Positions 1 to 7,151 of a stretch of DNA of 10,257 bases are shown one piece after another. Positions within the stretch are counted from its first letter, which is position 1. Each line of letters starts with the position of its first letter. The notes under the pieces are model-generated. The model was given only the letters and a program-made list of their open reading frames with translations, was not told the origin of the DNA and ran no database searches. The stretch spans positions 1-10,257 of the forward strand of contig CAKTWD010000054.1 of the NCBI GenBank assembly GCA_934630485.1. Reading direction: 5' to 3'. A program made the position numbers and the translations under genes. This DNA comes from an uncultured Eggerthellaceae bacterium (GTDB taxonomy: Bacteria > Actinomycetota > Coriobacteriia > Coriobacteriales > Eggerthellaceae).

Positions 1-308
1 AGCGTCAATTCAGCACCTATAACTTCGAGGTTGGTAACACCGACTTCCTGTTCGAGGCCTTCAACCAGTACGAGCGCGAGGCCGGTTTGTGCCTCGAGCG
101 CAACCTTGCGCTGCCTGCTTACGACTGGGTTCTGAAATGCTGCCACACGTTCAACTTGCTCGATGCTCGTGGCGTCATCTCCGCAACCGAGCGTATGGCC
201 TACATTCTTCGCGTTCGCTCCATGGTGAAGGAATGCTGCGCCTCCTACCTGAAATACGTAGTGGGCGAAGAGGCAACCGAGGAAACCACGGAAGAGAAGG
301 GGGAGTAG
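1..308 (+). CDS. glyQ: Glycyl-tRNA synthetase alpha subunit, C-terminal part (5' end outside window)
   Basis: This is the 3' end of the alpha subunit of the heterotetrameric (alpha2beta2) bacterial glycyl-tRNA synthetase, which charges tRNA-Gly with glycine in the cytoplasm. Reading begins in frame at position 3 and gives about 101 residues before TAG at 306-308. The stretches NFEVGNTDFLF, LPAYDWVLKCCHTFNLLDAR and ISATERMAYILRVR match the conserved C-terminal helical region of GlyQ as I know it from E. coli. An acidic Glu/Thr-rich tail (about the last 14 residues) follows the conserved core. The catalytic N-terminal part lies upstream of the window. The gene is followed after one base by glyS, so the two subunits are almost certainly co-transcribed and translationally coupled. 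The identification is secure; the start is not visible. Confidence 0.95.
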   Translation, partial: RQFSTYNFEVGNTDFLFEAFNQYEREAGLCLERNLALPAYDWVLKCCHTFNLLDARGVISATERMAYILRVRSMVKECCASYLKYVVGEEATEETTEEKGE

Positions 309-309
309 C

Positions 310-2400
310 ATGGCAGACCTGCATACCCTCGCATTTGAGATCGGCGTTGAGGAAATCCCGGCGTTCGACCTTGACTCCGCCAACAAGCAGCTTGAGAAGA
401 TGGTGCCCGAGGCGCTTGAGGCTGCCCGTATCCCCTTCGAGAAGGTTGAGATCCACTCCAGCCCCCGTCGTCTGATCGTCATGGCTTATGGCGTTGCCGA
501 TGCAACTGAGGCGCTGGTTGAAGAGTACAAGGGCCCGGCTGCCAAGATCGCCTTCGATGCCGACGGCAACCCCACGAAGGCCGCTATCGGCTTCGCTCGC
601 GGCAAGGGGCTCTCTCCCGAGAATCTGGAGCGTCGTGAGGTCAAGGGCGTCGAGTACGTCTTCGCCACCAAGAACATCCCCGCAACCCCGGTTGCCGATC
701 TTCTGCCCGAGATCCTTGCTGGATTCATCACGGCACTGAAGTGGCCGCGCAGCCAGCGCTGGGCGGCATACGGCGAGTATTTCGTTCGTCCGGTTCGCTG
801 GATCGTCGCTATGCTTGACGACGTCGTGCTCCCCGTTTCCTATGCAGGCGCCGTATCCGGAAACGCCACGTGGGGCCATCGCGTTCTTGCGCCGGGCGCT
901 CACGAGGTTGCCACGGCAGCAGACCTGCTTGACGTCGTTCGCGCCGCTTATGTCATCCCGACGCAGTCCGAGCGCGAGCAGGTCATTCGCGATGGCGTTG
1001 CTTCGATCGAGAAGGAAACCGGCTTCACCGCCGAGCTTCCCGCTAAGACCTTGCTTGAGGTTGTGAACCTTTCCGAGTACCCACAGCCTTTGGTTTCCGA
1101 ATTCGATGAGGAGTTCCTGCAGGTTCCCGAGGAGATCATCGTTGACGCCATGCTCATGCATCAGCGCTATTTCCCGCTGTACGACGCCAACCATAAGCTC
1201 ACTAATAAGTTCATCATCGTTTCGAATGGCAACCCCGCTTGTGCGGCAACCATCATCGACGGCAATGAGCGCGTCGTTCGTGCGCGTCTTGACGACGCCA
1301 AGTTCTTCTATGAGGAAGACCTTAAGAACCCGCTTGAGTACTATGTCGAAAAGCTCGATAGCGTGGTGTTCCAGGAGTCCCTGGGCACGGTGAAGCAGAA
1401 GGCTGAGCGCCTGGTCAAGCTTGCCGAGCCCCTTGCTGTCGATGCCTCGCTTTCCGAGCAGGATGCACGCGACCTCGTTCGTGCCGCTTATCTGTGCAAG
1501 GCTGACTTGGTCACCAATGCTGTTATTGAGTTCACCAGCGTTCAGGGTGTCATGGGCAGCTACTACGCCACCGCATCGGGCGAGACCGAGCAGGTTGCGC
1601 AGGCAATCGGTCAGCATTACCAGCCTCGTTTCGCCGGCGATGTCCTTCCCGACACCACGGTGGGCAAGCTCGTCGCTCTTGCCGCTAAGCTTGATACTAT
1701 CTGCGGACTGTTCGCGGTTGGCCAGGGTCCCACGGGTTCGTCTGACCCGTTCGCCCTTCGCCGCAGCGCTATCGGCATTGTCAACATGCTCGAGGCCGGC
1801 GTCGGCATCTCGCTTTCCGCGGCTATCGATGCTGCGCTTGCCAACTTTGCCGAGCAGGGCGTTGCTTTCGATCTTGCTGCCGTGCGTGCCGAGGTCGTTG
1901 ACTTCTTCGTGACGCGCACCAAGGTCATGCTGCGCGATGCGGGCATCGAGTCCGACACCATTGATGCGGTTCTTGGCGCCGGCGTTGAGGAACCTGCTAT
2001 TATCTCGCAGCGCGCTCATTCGCTTGAGAACGCCCGTAAGAACAACGCCGATGCGTTCGACAACCTTGCCACGGCATTTGCTCGCGCCAACAACCTGCGC
2101 GATGCCGAAGCCGGCACCGACGTTGACGTTGCTCTTCTTTCCGAGGTCGAGGCTAAGCTCAACGATGCCGTCGCCGATGCCGAAGGCAAGATCGCGGCCC
2201 ATCTTGAGCAGGGTGACTACGAAACCGCCCTTGAGGTTCTTGCTTCGCTTCGCGCTCCTATCGATGCGTTCTTCGCCGATGTCATGGTCATGGACGAGGA
2301 TCTCGCTCTGCGTGCGAATCGCATGAGGCTGCTGAACCGTTTCGTTGGTGTGTTCGCGAACATCGCCGATTTCGGCAAGATGGCGAAGTCGGGCAAGTAA
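310..2400 (+). CDS. glyS: Glycyl-tRNA synthetase beta subunit
   Basis: Complete 696-residue beta subunit, close to the usual length of about 690. It partners GlyQ in the alpha2beta2 enzyme and supplies tRNA recognition. The N-terminus carries the family signature FEIGVEEIPA (residues 9-18). MHQRYFPLYD lies near residue 283. CKADLVTNAV starts at residue 396 and is followed by EF..VQGVMGSYYA, the most recognisable GlyS block. SDPFALRR follows near residue 477, and the C-terminus ends in a DALR-type anticodon-binding region (ANRMRLLNRFVGVFANIADF). The ATG at 310 is preceded by a purine-rich ribosome binding site (GAAGAGAAGGGGGAG, 291-305) inside the end of glyQ, and the intergenic gap is a single base. 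The stop TAA at 2398-2400 sits one base before the next gene. No internal break or missing block is evident. A long open frame on the opposite strand is a by-product of codon bias here. Confidence 0.97.
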   Translation: MADLHTLAFEIGVEEIPAFDLDSANKQLEKMVPEALEAARIPFEKVEIHSSPRRLIVMAYGVADATEALVEEYKGPAAKIAFDADGNPTKAAIGFARGKGLSPENLERREVKGVEYVFATKNIPATPVADLLPEILAGFITALKWPRSQRWAAYGEYFVRPVRWIVAMLDDVVLPVSYAGAVSGNATWGHRVLAPGAHEVATAADLLDVVRAAYVIPTQSEREQVIRDGVASIEKETGFTAELPAKTLLEVVNLSEYPQPLVSEFDEEFLQVPEEIIVDAMLMHQRYFPLYDANHKLTNKFIIVSNGNPACAATIIDGNERVVRARLDDAKFFYEEDLKNPLEYYVEKLDSVVFQESLGTVKQKAERLVKLAEPLAVDASLSEQDARDLVRAAYLCKADLVTNAVIEFTSVQGVMGSYYATASGETEQVAQAIGQHYQPRFAGDVLPDTTVGKLVALAAKLDTICGLFAVGQGPTGSSDPFALRRSAIGIVNMLEAGVGISLSAAIDAALANFAEQGVAFDLAAVRAEVVDFFVTRTKVMLRDAGIESDTIDAVLGAGVEEPAIISQRAHSLENARKNNADAFDNLATAFARANNLRDAEAGTDVDVALLSEVEAKLNDAVADAEGKIAAHLEQGDYETALEVLASLRAPIDAFFADVMVMDEDLALRANRMRLLNRFVGVFANIADFGKMAKSGK

Positions 2401-2401
2401 G

Positions 2402-3283
2402 ATGGAACCGTTCGTTTCTCAGAAGAACCCGACAAGTCTTCCGACTATTCACGTCATGAGCGACTCGATGGGCATCACCGCCCGTTCGATCGCTCGTGCC
2501 GCGGCGGTTCAGTTCGGCGTGGCGGACCCCTGCATCGAGGTTATCTCGAAGGTGCAGTCGCTTGACGAGATCGTGACCTTCTTCGAGGAGCATCGTGAAG
2601 AGCATGTCCGCGAGACGGGCAAGCCCGACATGCTGGTGTTCTATACGTTGGTCGATCGCAATCTTGCGCGCGCTTTCGCCGATTATGCTGCAGGCACTAA
2701 CTACATCACGGCTGTTGATGTCTTGACGCCTGCCATCGATGCCATCGAGAAGATGACCGGCTATTGTGCCTCAAGTGCCCCGGGCATGCTTCACGTGGCC
2801 GATAATTTGTACTTCCAGCGCATTGAAGCGCAGGAGTTCACTATCGATCACGATGATGGACGCAACCCGCAGGATCTGACGATGGCCGATATCGTGCTCA
2901 TCGGTGTTTCGCGTACGTCGAAAACCCCTCTGTCGATTTATCTCTCTCAGCAGGGTTTGAAGGTTGCGAATGTTCCGCTTGATCCGCAGTCCGAGCCTCC
3001 GCGTGAGATCTGGGACGTCGACAAGACCCGTTTGTTCGGCCTTATGACCACCGTTGAAGTGCTGCGTGATATCAGGAAGCGTCGCATCGGAACCGGCATT
3101 GCCGCAGCGGTGGCGGGCAAGTACGCCGACGAAGAGTACATTTACGAAGACCTGGAAAAGGCGCGCGCCCTTATGCGCAAGCTTAATTGCCTGGTTGTTC
3201 ATACAAACGGCCGTGCGGTCGAGGAAACCGCTCAGGAGATCCTTCGCTATTACGAGCGTTGGCATCCAAACGAGTTCCGCTAG
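2402..3283 (+). CDS. Pyruvate phosphate dikinase regulatory protein (PDRP / PpsR family, DUF299)
   Basis: A 293-residue bifunctional regulator of the DUF299 family. Family members use ADP to phosphorylate a threonine next to the catalytic histidine of pyruvate phosphate dikinase (or PEP synthase), inactivating it, and use inorganic phosphate to reverse this. The N-terminal motif IHVMSDSMGITA (residues 16-27) and the P-loop-like IGVSRTSKTPLSIYL (about 167-181, glycine-serine-lysine-threonine core) are the hallmarks. ATG 2402 is chosen because the family starts about 15 residues before the VSDS-type motif. An in-frame upstream ATG at 2345 lies inside glyS and would add an unrelated 19-residue extension. 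The gene begins one base after the glyS stop, with only a weak ribosome binding site (AAGTAAG), so translational coupling to glyS is likely. Its expected substrate, a PPDK, is encoded at 9155 in this window, which favours PPDK over PEP synthase as target. A hairpin terminator follows at 3301. Confidence 0.93.
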   Translation: MEPFVSQKNPTSLPTIHVMSDSMGITARSIARAAAVQFGVADPCIEVISKVQSLDEIVTFFEEHREEHVRETGKPDMLVFYTLVDRNLARAFADYAAGTNYITAVDVLTPAIDAIEKMTGYCASSAPGMLHVADNLYFQRIEAQEFTIDHDDGRNPQDLTMADIVLIGVSRTSKTPLSIYLSQQGLKVANVPLDPQSEPPREIWDVDKTRLFGLMTTVEVLRDIRKRRIGTGIAAAVAGKYADEEYIYEDLEKARALMRKLNCLVVHTNGRAVEETAQEILRYYERWHPNEFR

Positions 3284-3300
3284 TTTGCAAAGATCAATCC

Positions 3301-3344
3301 AGCAGCCCTTGCATCATAGATGCGAGGGCTGCTTGCTTTCGTCG
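3301..3344 (+). terminator. Hairpin terminator after the glyQ-glyS-PDRP operon
   Basis: Positions 3301-3315 pair with 3319-3333 across a 3-base loop (ATA). The nine outer base pairs (AGCAGCCCT with AGGGCTGCT) are perfect, and the inner six contain one T-G wobble. A moderately T-rich tract (TGCTTTCGTC) follows on the + strand. The hairpin starts 18 bases after the PDRP stop codon, fitting an intrinsic terminator. The T tract is short, so efficiency is uncertain. Confidence 0.7.
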
Positions 3345-3368
3345 ATCAGACATTTTGTCCCCGACTTT

Positions 3369-3401
3369 AAGCAAGTCCGCATCATTGACGCGGACTTGCT
3401 T
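3369..3401 (-). terminator. Second hairpin between convergent genes, likely 3' end of the histidine kinase transcript
   Basis: A perfect 12-bp inverted repeat: AAGCAAGTCCGC (3369-3380) pairs with GCGGACTTGCTT (3390-3401) around a 9-base loop. It lies 10 bases beyond the stop codon of the - strand histidine kinase (3412-3414), so it most likely ends that transcript. It may also back up the + strand terminator at 3301. There is no strong U-run on either side, so it could act as a bidirectional transcript-stabilising hairpin instead. Confidence 0.55.
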
Positions 3402-3411
3402 GATTGCGAGG

Positions 3412-4743
3412 TTATTTCGTTTTGGTTTGAGCAAGGGGGATGGTCGCGACGAACGTCGTCCCTGATTCCTTGGAGCTTTCGGCGACGATATCGCCTTTAT
3501 GGCTTCGCGCGATCTCGCGGGCGATGGCAAGCCCCAAGCCGAAGCCGCCCGTGTCGCCGGCGCGCGCTTTGTCGGTGCGATAGAAGCGATCGAATACGCG
3601 TTTCAGGTCGTCGGGCTGGATATACGACCCGGTATTGCTTACCCGCAGGCTTGCGTTTTTGTTCTCGCGTGCCAGGGTCACCGAGACGGTGCCGCCTTCA
3701 TTCACGTATTTGCTGGCGTTCTCGATAAGCGTATCGACTAGTTTGCGCAGCCTTTCCGGATCGCCCTGCACGGTTATTCCCTCGTGGATGTTGCTTTCCA
3801 GCTTGAAGTTTTGCTCGAATGCGACGGATTCGAATTGAAGGGTTGTGCCAGCAACCATATCGCTTAAGTCAACGGGTTCGAAAGGTGCGTCGACTCGCGC
3901 TTCTACCTGCGCCAGCGTAAGCATTTCGCCGACAAGCCCTTCCATGCGCTCGGCTTCGCTTTGCGTGCTTTCCAGCCACTTACTTTCACTGGCGATGGTT
4001 CGCTCGGGGTGCGCCTGAAGGATTGCGACGTTGGCAAGAATGACAGTAAGCGGGGTTTTCAGTTCGTGTGACGCGTCGGTGACGAATTGTTTTTGAGCCT
4101 CCCATGCTTCCTCCACGGGCTTCAGCGCCCATTTCGAGAAAACAAGGCTAAGCAGGAAGAAGACGATGACGGTTAATCCGCCTACGCGTGCAAGGGTAAG
4201 AACGAGCGACTTCCACCCATCGACGTTCGATGCATCTGCGAATGCGATCAGGGTGACGCCCGACACTTCGCGCTTCAAGTAATGAAGACCGGTTTCGTTT
4301 TCATTACCGAATCCATCGGGTGCAGAAGCGATCGTCAAGGAAAGCTGTTCGATGAGATCGTCGGAAATCGACGCCGTCATCGAGTGCTCGATGGGGATAA
4401 GGTTATTGTTCTTGCCTAGGGCGTACACAGCGATGGGATATTTTTCATTGGAGCTGGGGCCTCCAATGCGGGGGCCGCTCGGCCCCTGTTTTTGGTCTTG
4501 GTCCGTGTCGGTTCCGTCGGATTGGCTTCCATTGACTTCGGCTTGCGTCTTCGCGGCGTTTTTCTCCTGCGTCTGGATTATCCATCCGGCGGTGCGGTTG
4601 ATTGTCTCTTCAAGGGCGGAATCGAGGTTCGCGTTCGCTCGTTGCTGCTCGACCAGGCAGATGGTGGTGAACGAGGCGACGACTACGATGGTGACCATCA
4701 CCATGATGATCGCTATGAACTTGATGCGAAGCTTCTTCAGCAT
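3412..4743 (-). CDS. Membrane sensor histidine kinase (OmpR/VanS-like class)
   Basis: A 443-residue inner-membrane sensor kinase expected to autophosphorylate on histidine and pass phosphate to the response regulator encoded just upstream. Transmembrane segment 1 spans about residues 8-31. An extracytoplasmic region covers about 32-178 and includes a hydrophilic, Asp/Gln/Ser/Gly-rich low-complexity stretch (about 56-100). Transmembrane segment 2 is about 180-202. Only about 24 residues separate TM2 from the phospho-acceptor His226 in the H box FVTDASHELKTPLTV, so there is no full-length HAMP domain. The N box contains LIENASKYVNEGG (Asn342). The G1 box is SNTG (369-372), with Asn in place of the usual Asp, a variation I recall from VanS-like kinases. 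The F box FDRFYRTDKARA (about 384-395) and G2 box GFGLGLAIA (400-408) are intact. The start at 4743 follows a modest AGGA ribosome binding site. The gene lies 36 bases after the regulator gene, so the two form one operon. The signal sensed cannot be read from the sequence. Confidence 0.93.
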   Translation of the reverse strand: MLKKLRIKFIAIIMVMVTIVVVASFTTICLVEQQRANANLDSALEETINRTAGWIIQTQEKNAAKTQAEVNGSQSDGTDTDQDQKQGPSGPRIGGPSSNEKYPIAVYALGKNNNLIPIEHSMTASISDDLIEQLSLTIASAPDGFGNENETGLHYLKREVSGVTLIAFADASNVDGWKSLVLTLARVGGLTVIVFFLLSLVFSKWALKPVEEAWEAQKQFVTDASHELKTPLTVILANVAILQAHPERTIASESKWLESTQSEAERMEGLVGEMLTLAQVEARVDAPFEPVDLSDMVAGTTLQFESVAFEQNFKLESNIHEGITVQGDPERLRKLVDTLIENASKYVNEGGTVSVTLARENKNASLRVSNTGSYIQPDDLKRVFDRFYRTDKARAGDTGGFGLGLAIAREIARSHKGDIVAESSKESGTTFVATIPLAQTKTK

Positions 4744-4779
4744 GCGTTTCGTCCTGACTTGCTCTTTGCTGGTTGCGGA

Positions 4780-5460
4780 TTAATCGTTGCTTGACGATTC
4801 CAGTCGGTATCCCACCTTGCGCACGGTTTCGATTTGCGTGTTCGATCCAAGGAACTTCAGCTTCTTGCGCAGGAAGGAAATGTATGCCTCGACGTTGTTG
4901 TCGACGGCGCTAGACTCCACGCCCCAAACTTTCGAGATCAGCATGTCCTTCGAGACGATCTGGCCTTTGCTGGAGATAAGGATATTCGCGATGGAGAACT
5001 CCTTGTAGCTAAGGTTGATGGCTTTCGATCCGCAACTAAGGTCGTGGCTTTCCAAGTTCAATGAGATATCGCCGAAGTCGATTTTCTCGAACACCACCTG
5101 ACCTTGTCGTCGCGTGAGGGCGCGAAGATGAGCAAGAAGCTCGGCAGGCGAGAACGGCTTCGTCATGTAGTCGTCCGCCCCGGAATCAAGACCGGTGATC
5201 TTGTCTTGAACCGTCGTTCGCGCCGTCAACATAAGGACAGGCGTGGCCACGTTCGCGCGTCGCAGTTCAGCCACCACCTCGAGACCCGATTTACGGGGGA
5301 GCATGACGTCCAAAATGATGACGTCGTAGCTTCCCGATTCGGCGTAGGCAAGCCCTTGATTGCCGTCATGCACGAGGTCGACCTGATAGTGGTTCTCTTC
5401 CAAGATCTGACCAAGCGCCTGAGCAAGGCGGATGTCGTCTTCAACTATAAGTACTTGCAT
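4780..5460 (-). CDS. OmpR/PhoB-family response regulator
   Basis: A 226-residue DNA-binding response regulator. The receiver domain (about 1-117) has the acidic pocket MQVLIVEDD (Asp8, Asp9), phospho-acceptor Asp51 in IILDVMLP, Thr79 in LMLTAR and Lys101 in YMTKPF. The C-terminal winged-helix domain (about 121-222) has the expected recognition-helix region VDNNVEAYISFLRKKL and the wing ETVRKVGYRL. I chose the ATG at 5460 over an in-frame ATG at 5490. The family starts immediately at MxVLIVEDD, GAGAAAG lies 7 bases before this ATG, and a candidate -10 box at 5494-5499 would put the transcript start at about the 5490 codon. The downstream partner is the histidine kinase 36 bases away. Divergent orientation to the VTC operon, with paired half-sites in between, suggests it controls both that operon and itself. 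Confidence 0.94.
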   Translation of the reverse strand: MQVLIVEDDIRLAQALGQILEENHYQVDLVHDGNQGLAYAESGSYDVIILDVMLPRKSGLEVVAELRRANVATPVLMLTARTTVQDKITGLDSGADDYMTKPFSPAELLAHLRALTRRQGQVVFEKIDFGDISLNLESHDLSCGSKAINLSYKEFSIANILISSKGQIVSKDMLISKVWGVESSAVDNNVEAYISFLRKKLKFLGSNTQIETVRKVGYRLESSSND

Positions 5461-5493
5461 GCTGTGTCTTTCTCGCGTTGTATCTCCCATCTT

Positions 5494-5499
5494 ATTTTA
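5494..5499 (-). promoter_or_regulatory. Candidate -10 box for the response regulator / kinase operon
   Basis: On the - strand these six bases read TAAAAT, a good match to the bacterial -10 consensus. They lie 33 bases upstream of the chosen start codon. No convincing TTGACA-like -35 is found at the right spacing. The paired CTKAAA half-sites at 5509 and 5520 occupy that position instead, which would suit an activator-dependent promoter. This is an inference from sequence only. Confidence 0.4.
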
Positions 5500-5508
5500 G
5501 TGAGCAAC

Positions 5509-5554
5509 CTGAAAGCCAGCTTAAACTGCGGTTTTCCTTTCAGTCGTTTTTAAG
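5509..5554. promoter_or_regulatory. Putative response-regulator operator: four CTKAAA half-sites with 11-bp period
   Basis: CTGAAA starts at 5509 and CTTAAA at 5520 on the + strand, exactly 11 bp apart. On the - strand CTTAAA starts at 5554 and CTGAAA at 5543, again exactly 11 bp apart. All four are symmetric about 5531.5. Tandem half-sites spaced by 11 bp (about one helical turn) are the usual binding geometry for PhoB/OmpR-family dimers, and such a regulator is encoded immediately to the left. The symmetric double site between divergent operons suggests coordinated control of both. Binding by this particular protein is inferred, not shown. Confidence 0.45.
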
Positions 5555-5564
5555 GCGACCTGAA

Positions 5565-5570
5565 TACAGT
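5565..5570 (+). promoter_or_regulatory. Weak candidate -10 box for the VTC operon
   Basis: TACAGT matches TATAAT at four of six positions. It lies 10 bases beyond the right edge of the symmetric half-site array, within one base of the mirror position of the - strand -10 candidate. No -35 of normal quality is present. The support is mainly this positional symmetry, so the call is tentative. Confidence 0.25.
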
Positions 5571-5641
5571 GCACTCCATTCCGAAAACGGATCTTGGGCT
5601 GGCGCCTCGTGCGCTTGTCCGTCTCAACGAGAGGAGTGCTC

Positions 5642-6457
5642 ATGAGCATGACCATCGCGACATTCAAAAGAATCGAGAAGAAATACCGCCTTGATACCTT
5701 CCAGATGGCGGATCTTTCGGTCGCCATCGCGTCTTACGTCGAGATCGATCAGTACGGACTCAGTCGCATCGATAGTCTGTATTACGACACGCCTGATCGC
5801 TCGATGATAGCGCGCTCGCTCGAGAAACCGCTGTACAAAGAGAAGCTGCGTGTTCGGGCTTATGGCGATTTCGACGAAGCGTCAGAAGTTTTCGTCGAGT
5901 TGAAGAAGAAATACGAAGGGGTTGTTTACAAAAGACGCGTTCGGATGAGCCGTCTTGGCGCACAGGGGTATTTGTCGGGCTCGTGCTCGTACGAGGAAGC
6001 GATGGCTGCGTATCCCGTCGCTCCTTGCGACGGTGATGCCGCGATCGGCCGTCATGCGCGGATCGTGTCGGAGCCGACAGCGCTCGATTTGCAGATCGCC
6101 CGCGAGATCGACGCGCTTATCGCGCGAAACCCCGGGCTTAAGCCATCTGTGCTGATCACCTGCACGCGCACGGCATACCGTTCGAAGCCGTTTGTCGGCG
6201 GTGACCTGCGTTTAACATTCGACGAGCAAATCGGCTATCGCGATCTTTTCTCTAACAAGCCGTATGTACTGGGAGATGGGTTCACGCCGCTTACCGGAAG
6301 CGGCGAGTTCCTGATGGAGGTGAAAGCTCTGGGATCGGTTCCTATGTGGTTCGCGAAGGCCCTTGCGAAGTCGTGCGCTTACCCTTCCTCGTTCTCGAAG
6401 TACGGAAGCGCGTATTCAGACATCATTTTAAAGACTCAAGGGAGGCATTGTGCTTGA
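5642..6457 (+). CDS. VTC-domain polyphosphate polymerase-like protein
   Basis: A 271-residue cytoplasmic protein consisting of a single VTC domain, the fold of the eukaryotic Vtc4 polyphosphate polymerase catalytic core and part of the triphosphate tunnel metalloenzyme superfamily. The basic tunnel motifs appear in order: RIEKKYRL (residues 10-17), SLYYDTPD (45-52), YKEKLRVRAY (65-74), ELKKKYEGVVYKRRVR (86-101), TRTAYR (175-180), LRLTFDEQI (189-197), LMEVKALGSVPMW (224-236) and SSFSKYGSAY (249-258). There is no SPX domain or membrane segment, as is usual for bacterial members. I chose ATG 5642 because GAGGAG (5631-5636) sits 5 bases before it and the domain begins about 10 residues later. An in-frame ATG at 5594 would add a 16-residue extension without a ribosome site. 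The gene overlaps the downstream DUF4956 gene by 8 bases. Polyphosphate synthesis is an inference from the family; bacterial VTC proteins may use another phosphoryl substrate or product. Confidence 0.88.
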   Translation: MSMTIATFKRIEKKYRLDTFQMADLSVAIASYVEIDQYGLSRIDSLYYDTPDRSMIARSLEKPLYKEKLRVRAYGDFDEASEVFVELKKKYEGVVYKRRVRMSRLGAQGYLSGSCSYEEAMAAYPVAPCDGDAAIGRHARIVSEPTALDLQIAREIDALIARNPGLKPSVLITCTRTAYRSKPFVGGDLRLTFDEQIGYRDLFSNKPYVLGDGFTPLTGSGEFLMEVKALGSVPMWFAKALAKSCAYPSSFSKYGSAYSDIILKTQGRHCA

Positions 6458-7151
6458 TCTTCTTTTTTCATCGGTGTTGAACCAGGCGGCTTCGACGTCG
6501 TCGGTTGCAGCTGTTTCTGCAAGTGGGTTCGTCCTGTGCACCGTCACTTCGATTCTTTGCGGTTTGGCCTGTGCATTCGTGTACATGTACCGGCACGACT
6601 ACTCGAAGGGCTTCGTGGTCACGCTTGCGATCATGCCCGTCATCGTGCAGATGGTCATTTTGCTGGTGAATGGCAACCTGGGCGCGGGCATCGCCGTTAT
6701 GGGCGTGTTCAACCTCGTTCGATTCCGTTCGATTGCCGGAACGGCAAAAGACATCGGAAGCGTGTTCCTTGCCATGGCCATCGGTTTGGCAACGGGGATG
6801 GGCTATCTGGGGCTGGCGGTGCTGCTGACCGTCGTCGTTGCGATTCTGAATTTCGTGTACGTCACCTCGGGATTCGGCGAGGCGGCTGATCAGGCGAACC
6901 TCCTGAAAATCACCGTGCCCGAGGATCTTCAGTTCGAAGGCATGTTCGACCAGGTGCTGAGCCGCTATTCTGGCGCGTTCAAGCTTGAGGACATCGAGAC
7001 CACCAATATGGGCAGTCTTTATCAGTTGCGCTACCGCATCGTGCTTCGCGAAGGCGCTTCTCAGAAAGATCTGATAGACGATCTGCGCTGTTTGAACGGG
7101 AATCTGAAGATCTCGCTCTCGCTGGCGCCGGTGGGAAAGGAGATGCTGTGA
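6450..7151 (+). CDS. DUF4956 integral membrane protein
   Basis: A 233-residue membrane protein of the DUF4956 family, which I recall as a frequent neighbour of VTC-domain genes. Hydrophobic segments lie at about residues 25-46, 53-73, 103-120 and 121-138. The conserved block MGVFNLVRFRSIAGTAKDIG (84-103) resembles the family signature (G-F-x-LVRFRS-x-GTAKDI). A soluble C-terminal domain follows (about 150-230), beginning LLKITVPEDL. The start is GTG at 6450, supported by an excellent ribosome binding site AAGGGAGG (6438-6445). It overlaps the VTC stop codon (TGA 6455-6457), indicating translational coupling. Function is unknown. With a cytoplasmic VTC enzyme before it and an exported lipoprotein after it, it could anchor the enzyme or move its product across the membrane, but nothing in the sequence proves this. 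Confidence 0.88.
   Translation: MLDLLFSSVLNQAASTSSVAAVSASGFVLCTVTSILCGLACAFVYMYRHDYSKGFVVTLAIMPVIVQMVILLVNGNLGAGIAVMGVFNLVRFRSIAGTAKDIGSVFLAMAIGLATGMGYLGLAVLLTVVVAILNFVYVTSGFGEAADQANLLKITVPEDLQFEGMFDQVLSRYSGAFKLEDIETTNMGSLYQLRYRIVLREGASQKDLIDDLRCLNGNLKISLSLAPVGKEML

Noticed and set aside
175..2202. 675-residue open frame on the - strand opposite glyS
   Set aside because: It mirrors glyS exactly in extent. Its composition is the reverse complement of biased codons, and it has no recognisable motif or ribosome site. GlyS motifs on the + strand are unmistakable.
2345..2401. N-terminal extension of the PDRP from an upstream ATG inside glyS
   Set aside because: The extension reads an out-of-frame part of glyS and lies outside the family alignment. 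ATG 2402 fits the family start.
2771..3265. 164-residue - strand frame opposite the PDRP gene
   Set aside because: It overlaps the conserved P-loop region of the regulator on the other strand, with no start signal or recognisable domain.
3284..3411. Hairpins as possible transposon ends or attachment sites
   Set aside because: The two hairpins differ in sequence and neither recurs at the right edge of the cassette near 9055-9154. Terminators explain them more simply.
5461..5490. Ten-residue extension of the response regulator from ATG 5490
   Set aside because: The extension lies before the canonical receiver start, lacks a ribosome site, and would coincide with the predicted transcript start.
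5594..5641. N-terminal extension of the VTC protein from ATG 5594
   Set aside because: It has no ribosome binding site, whereas GAGGAG lies 5 bases before ATG 5642 and the VTC domain starts right after it.
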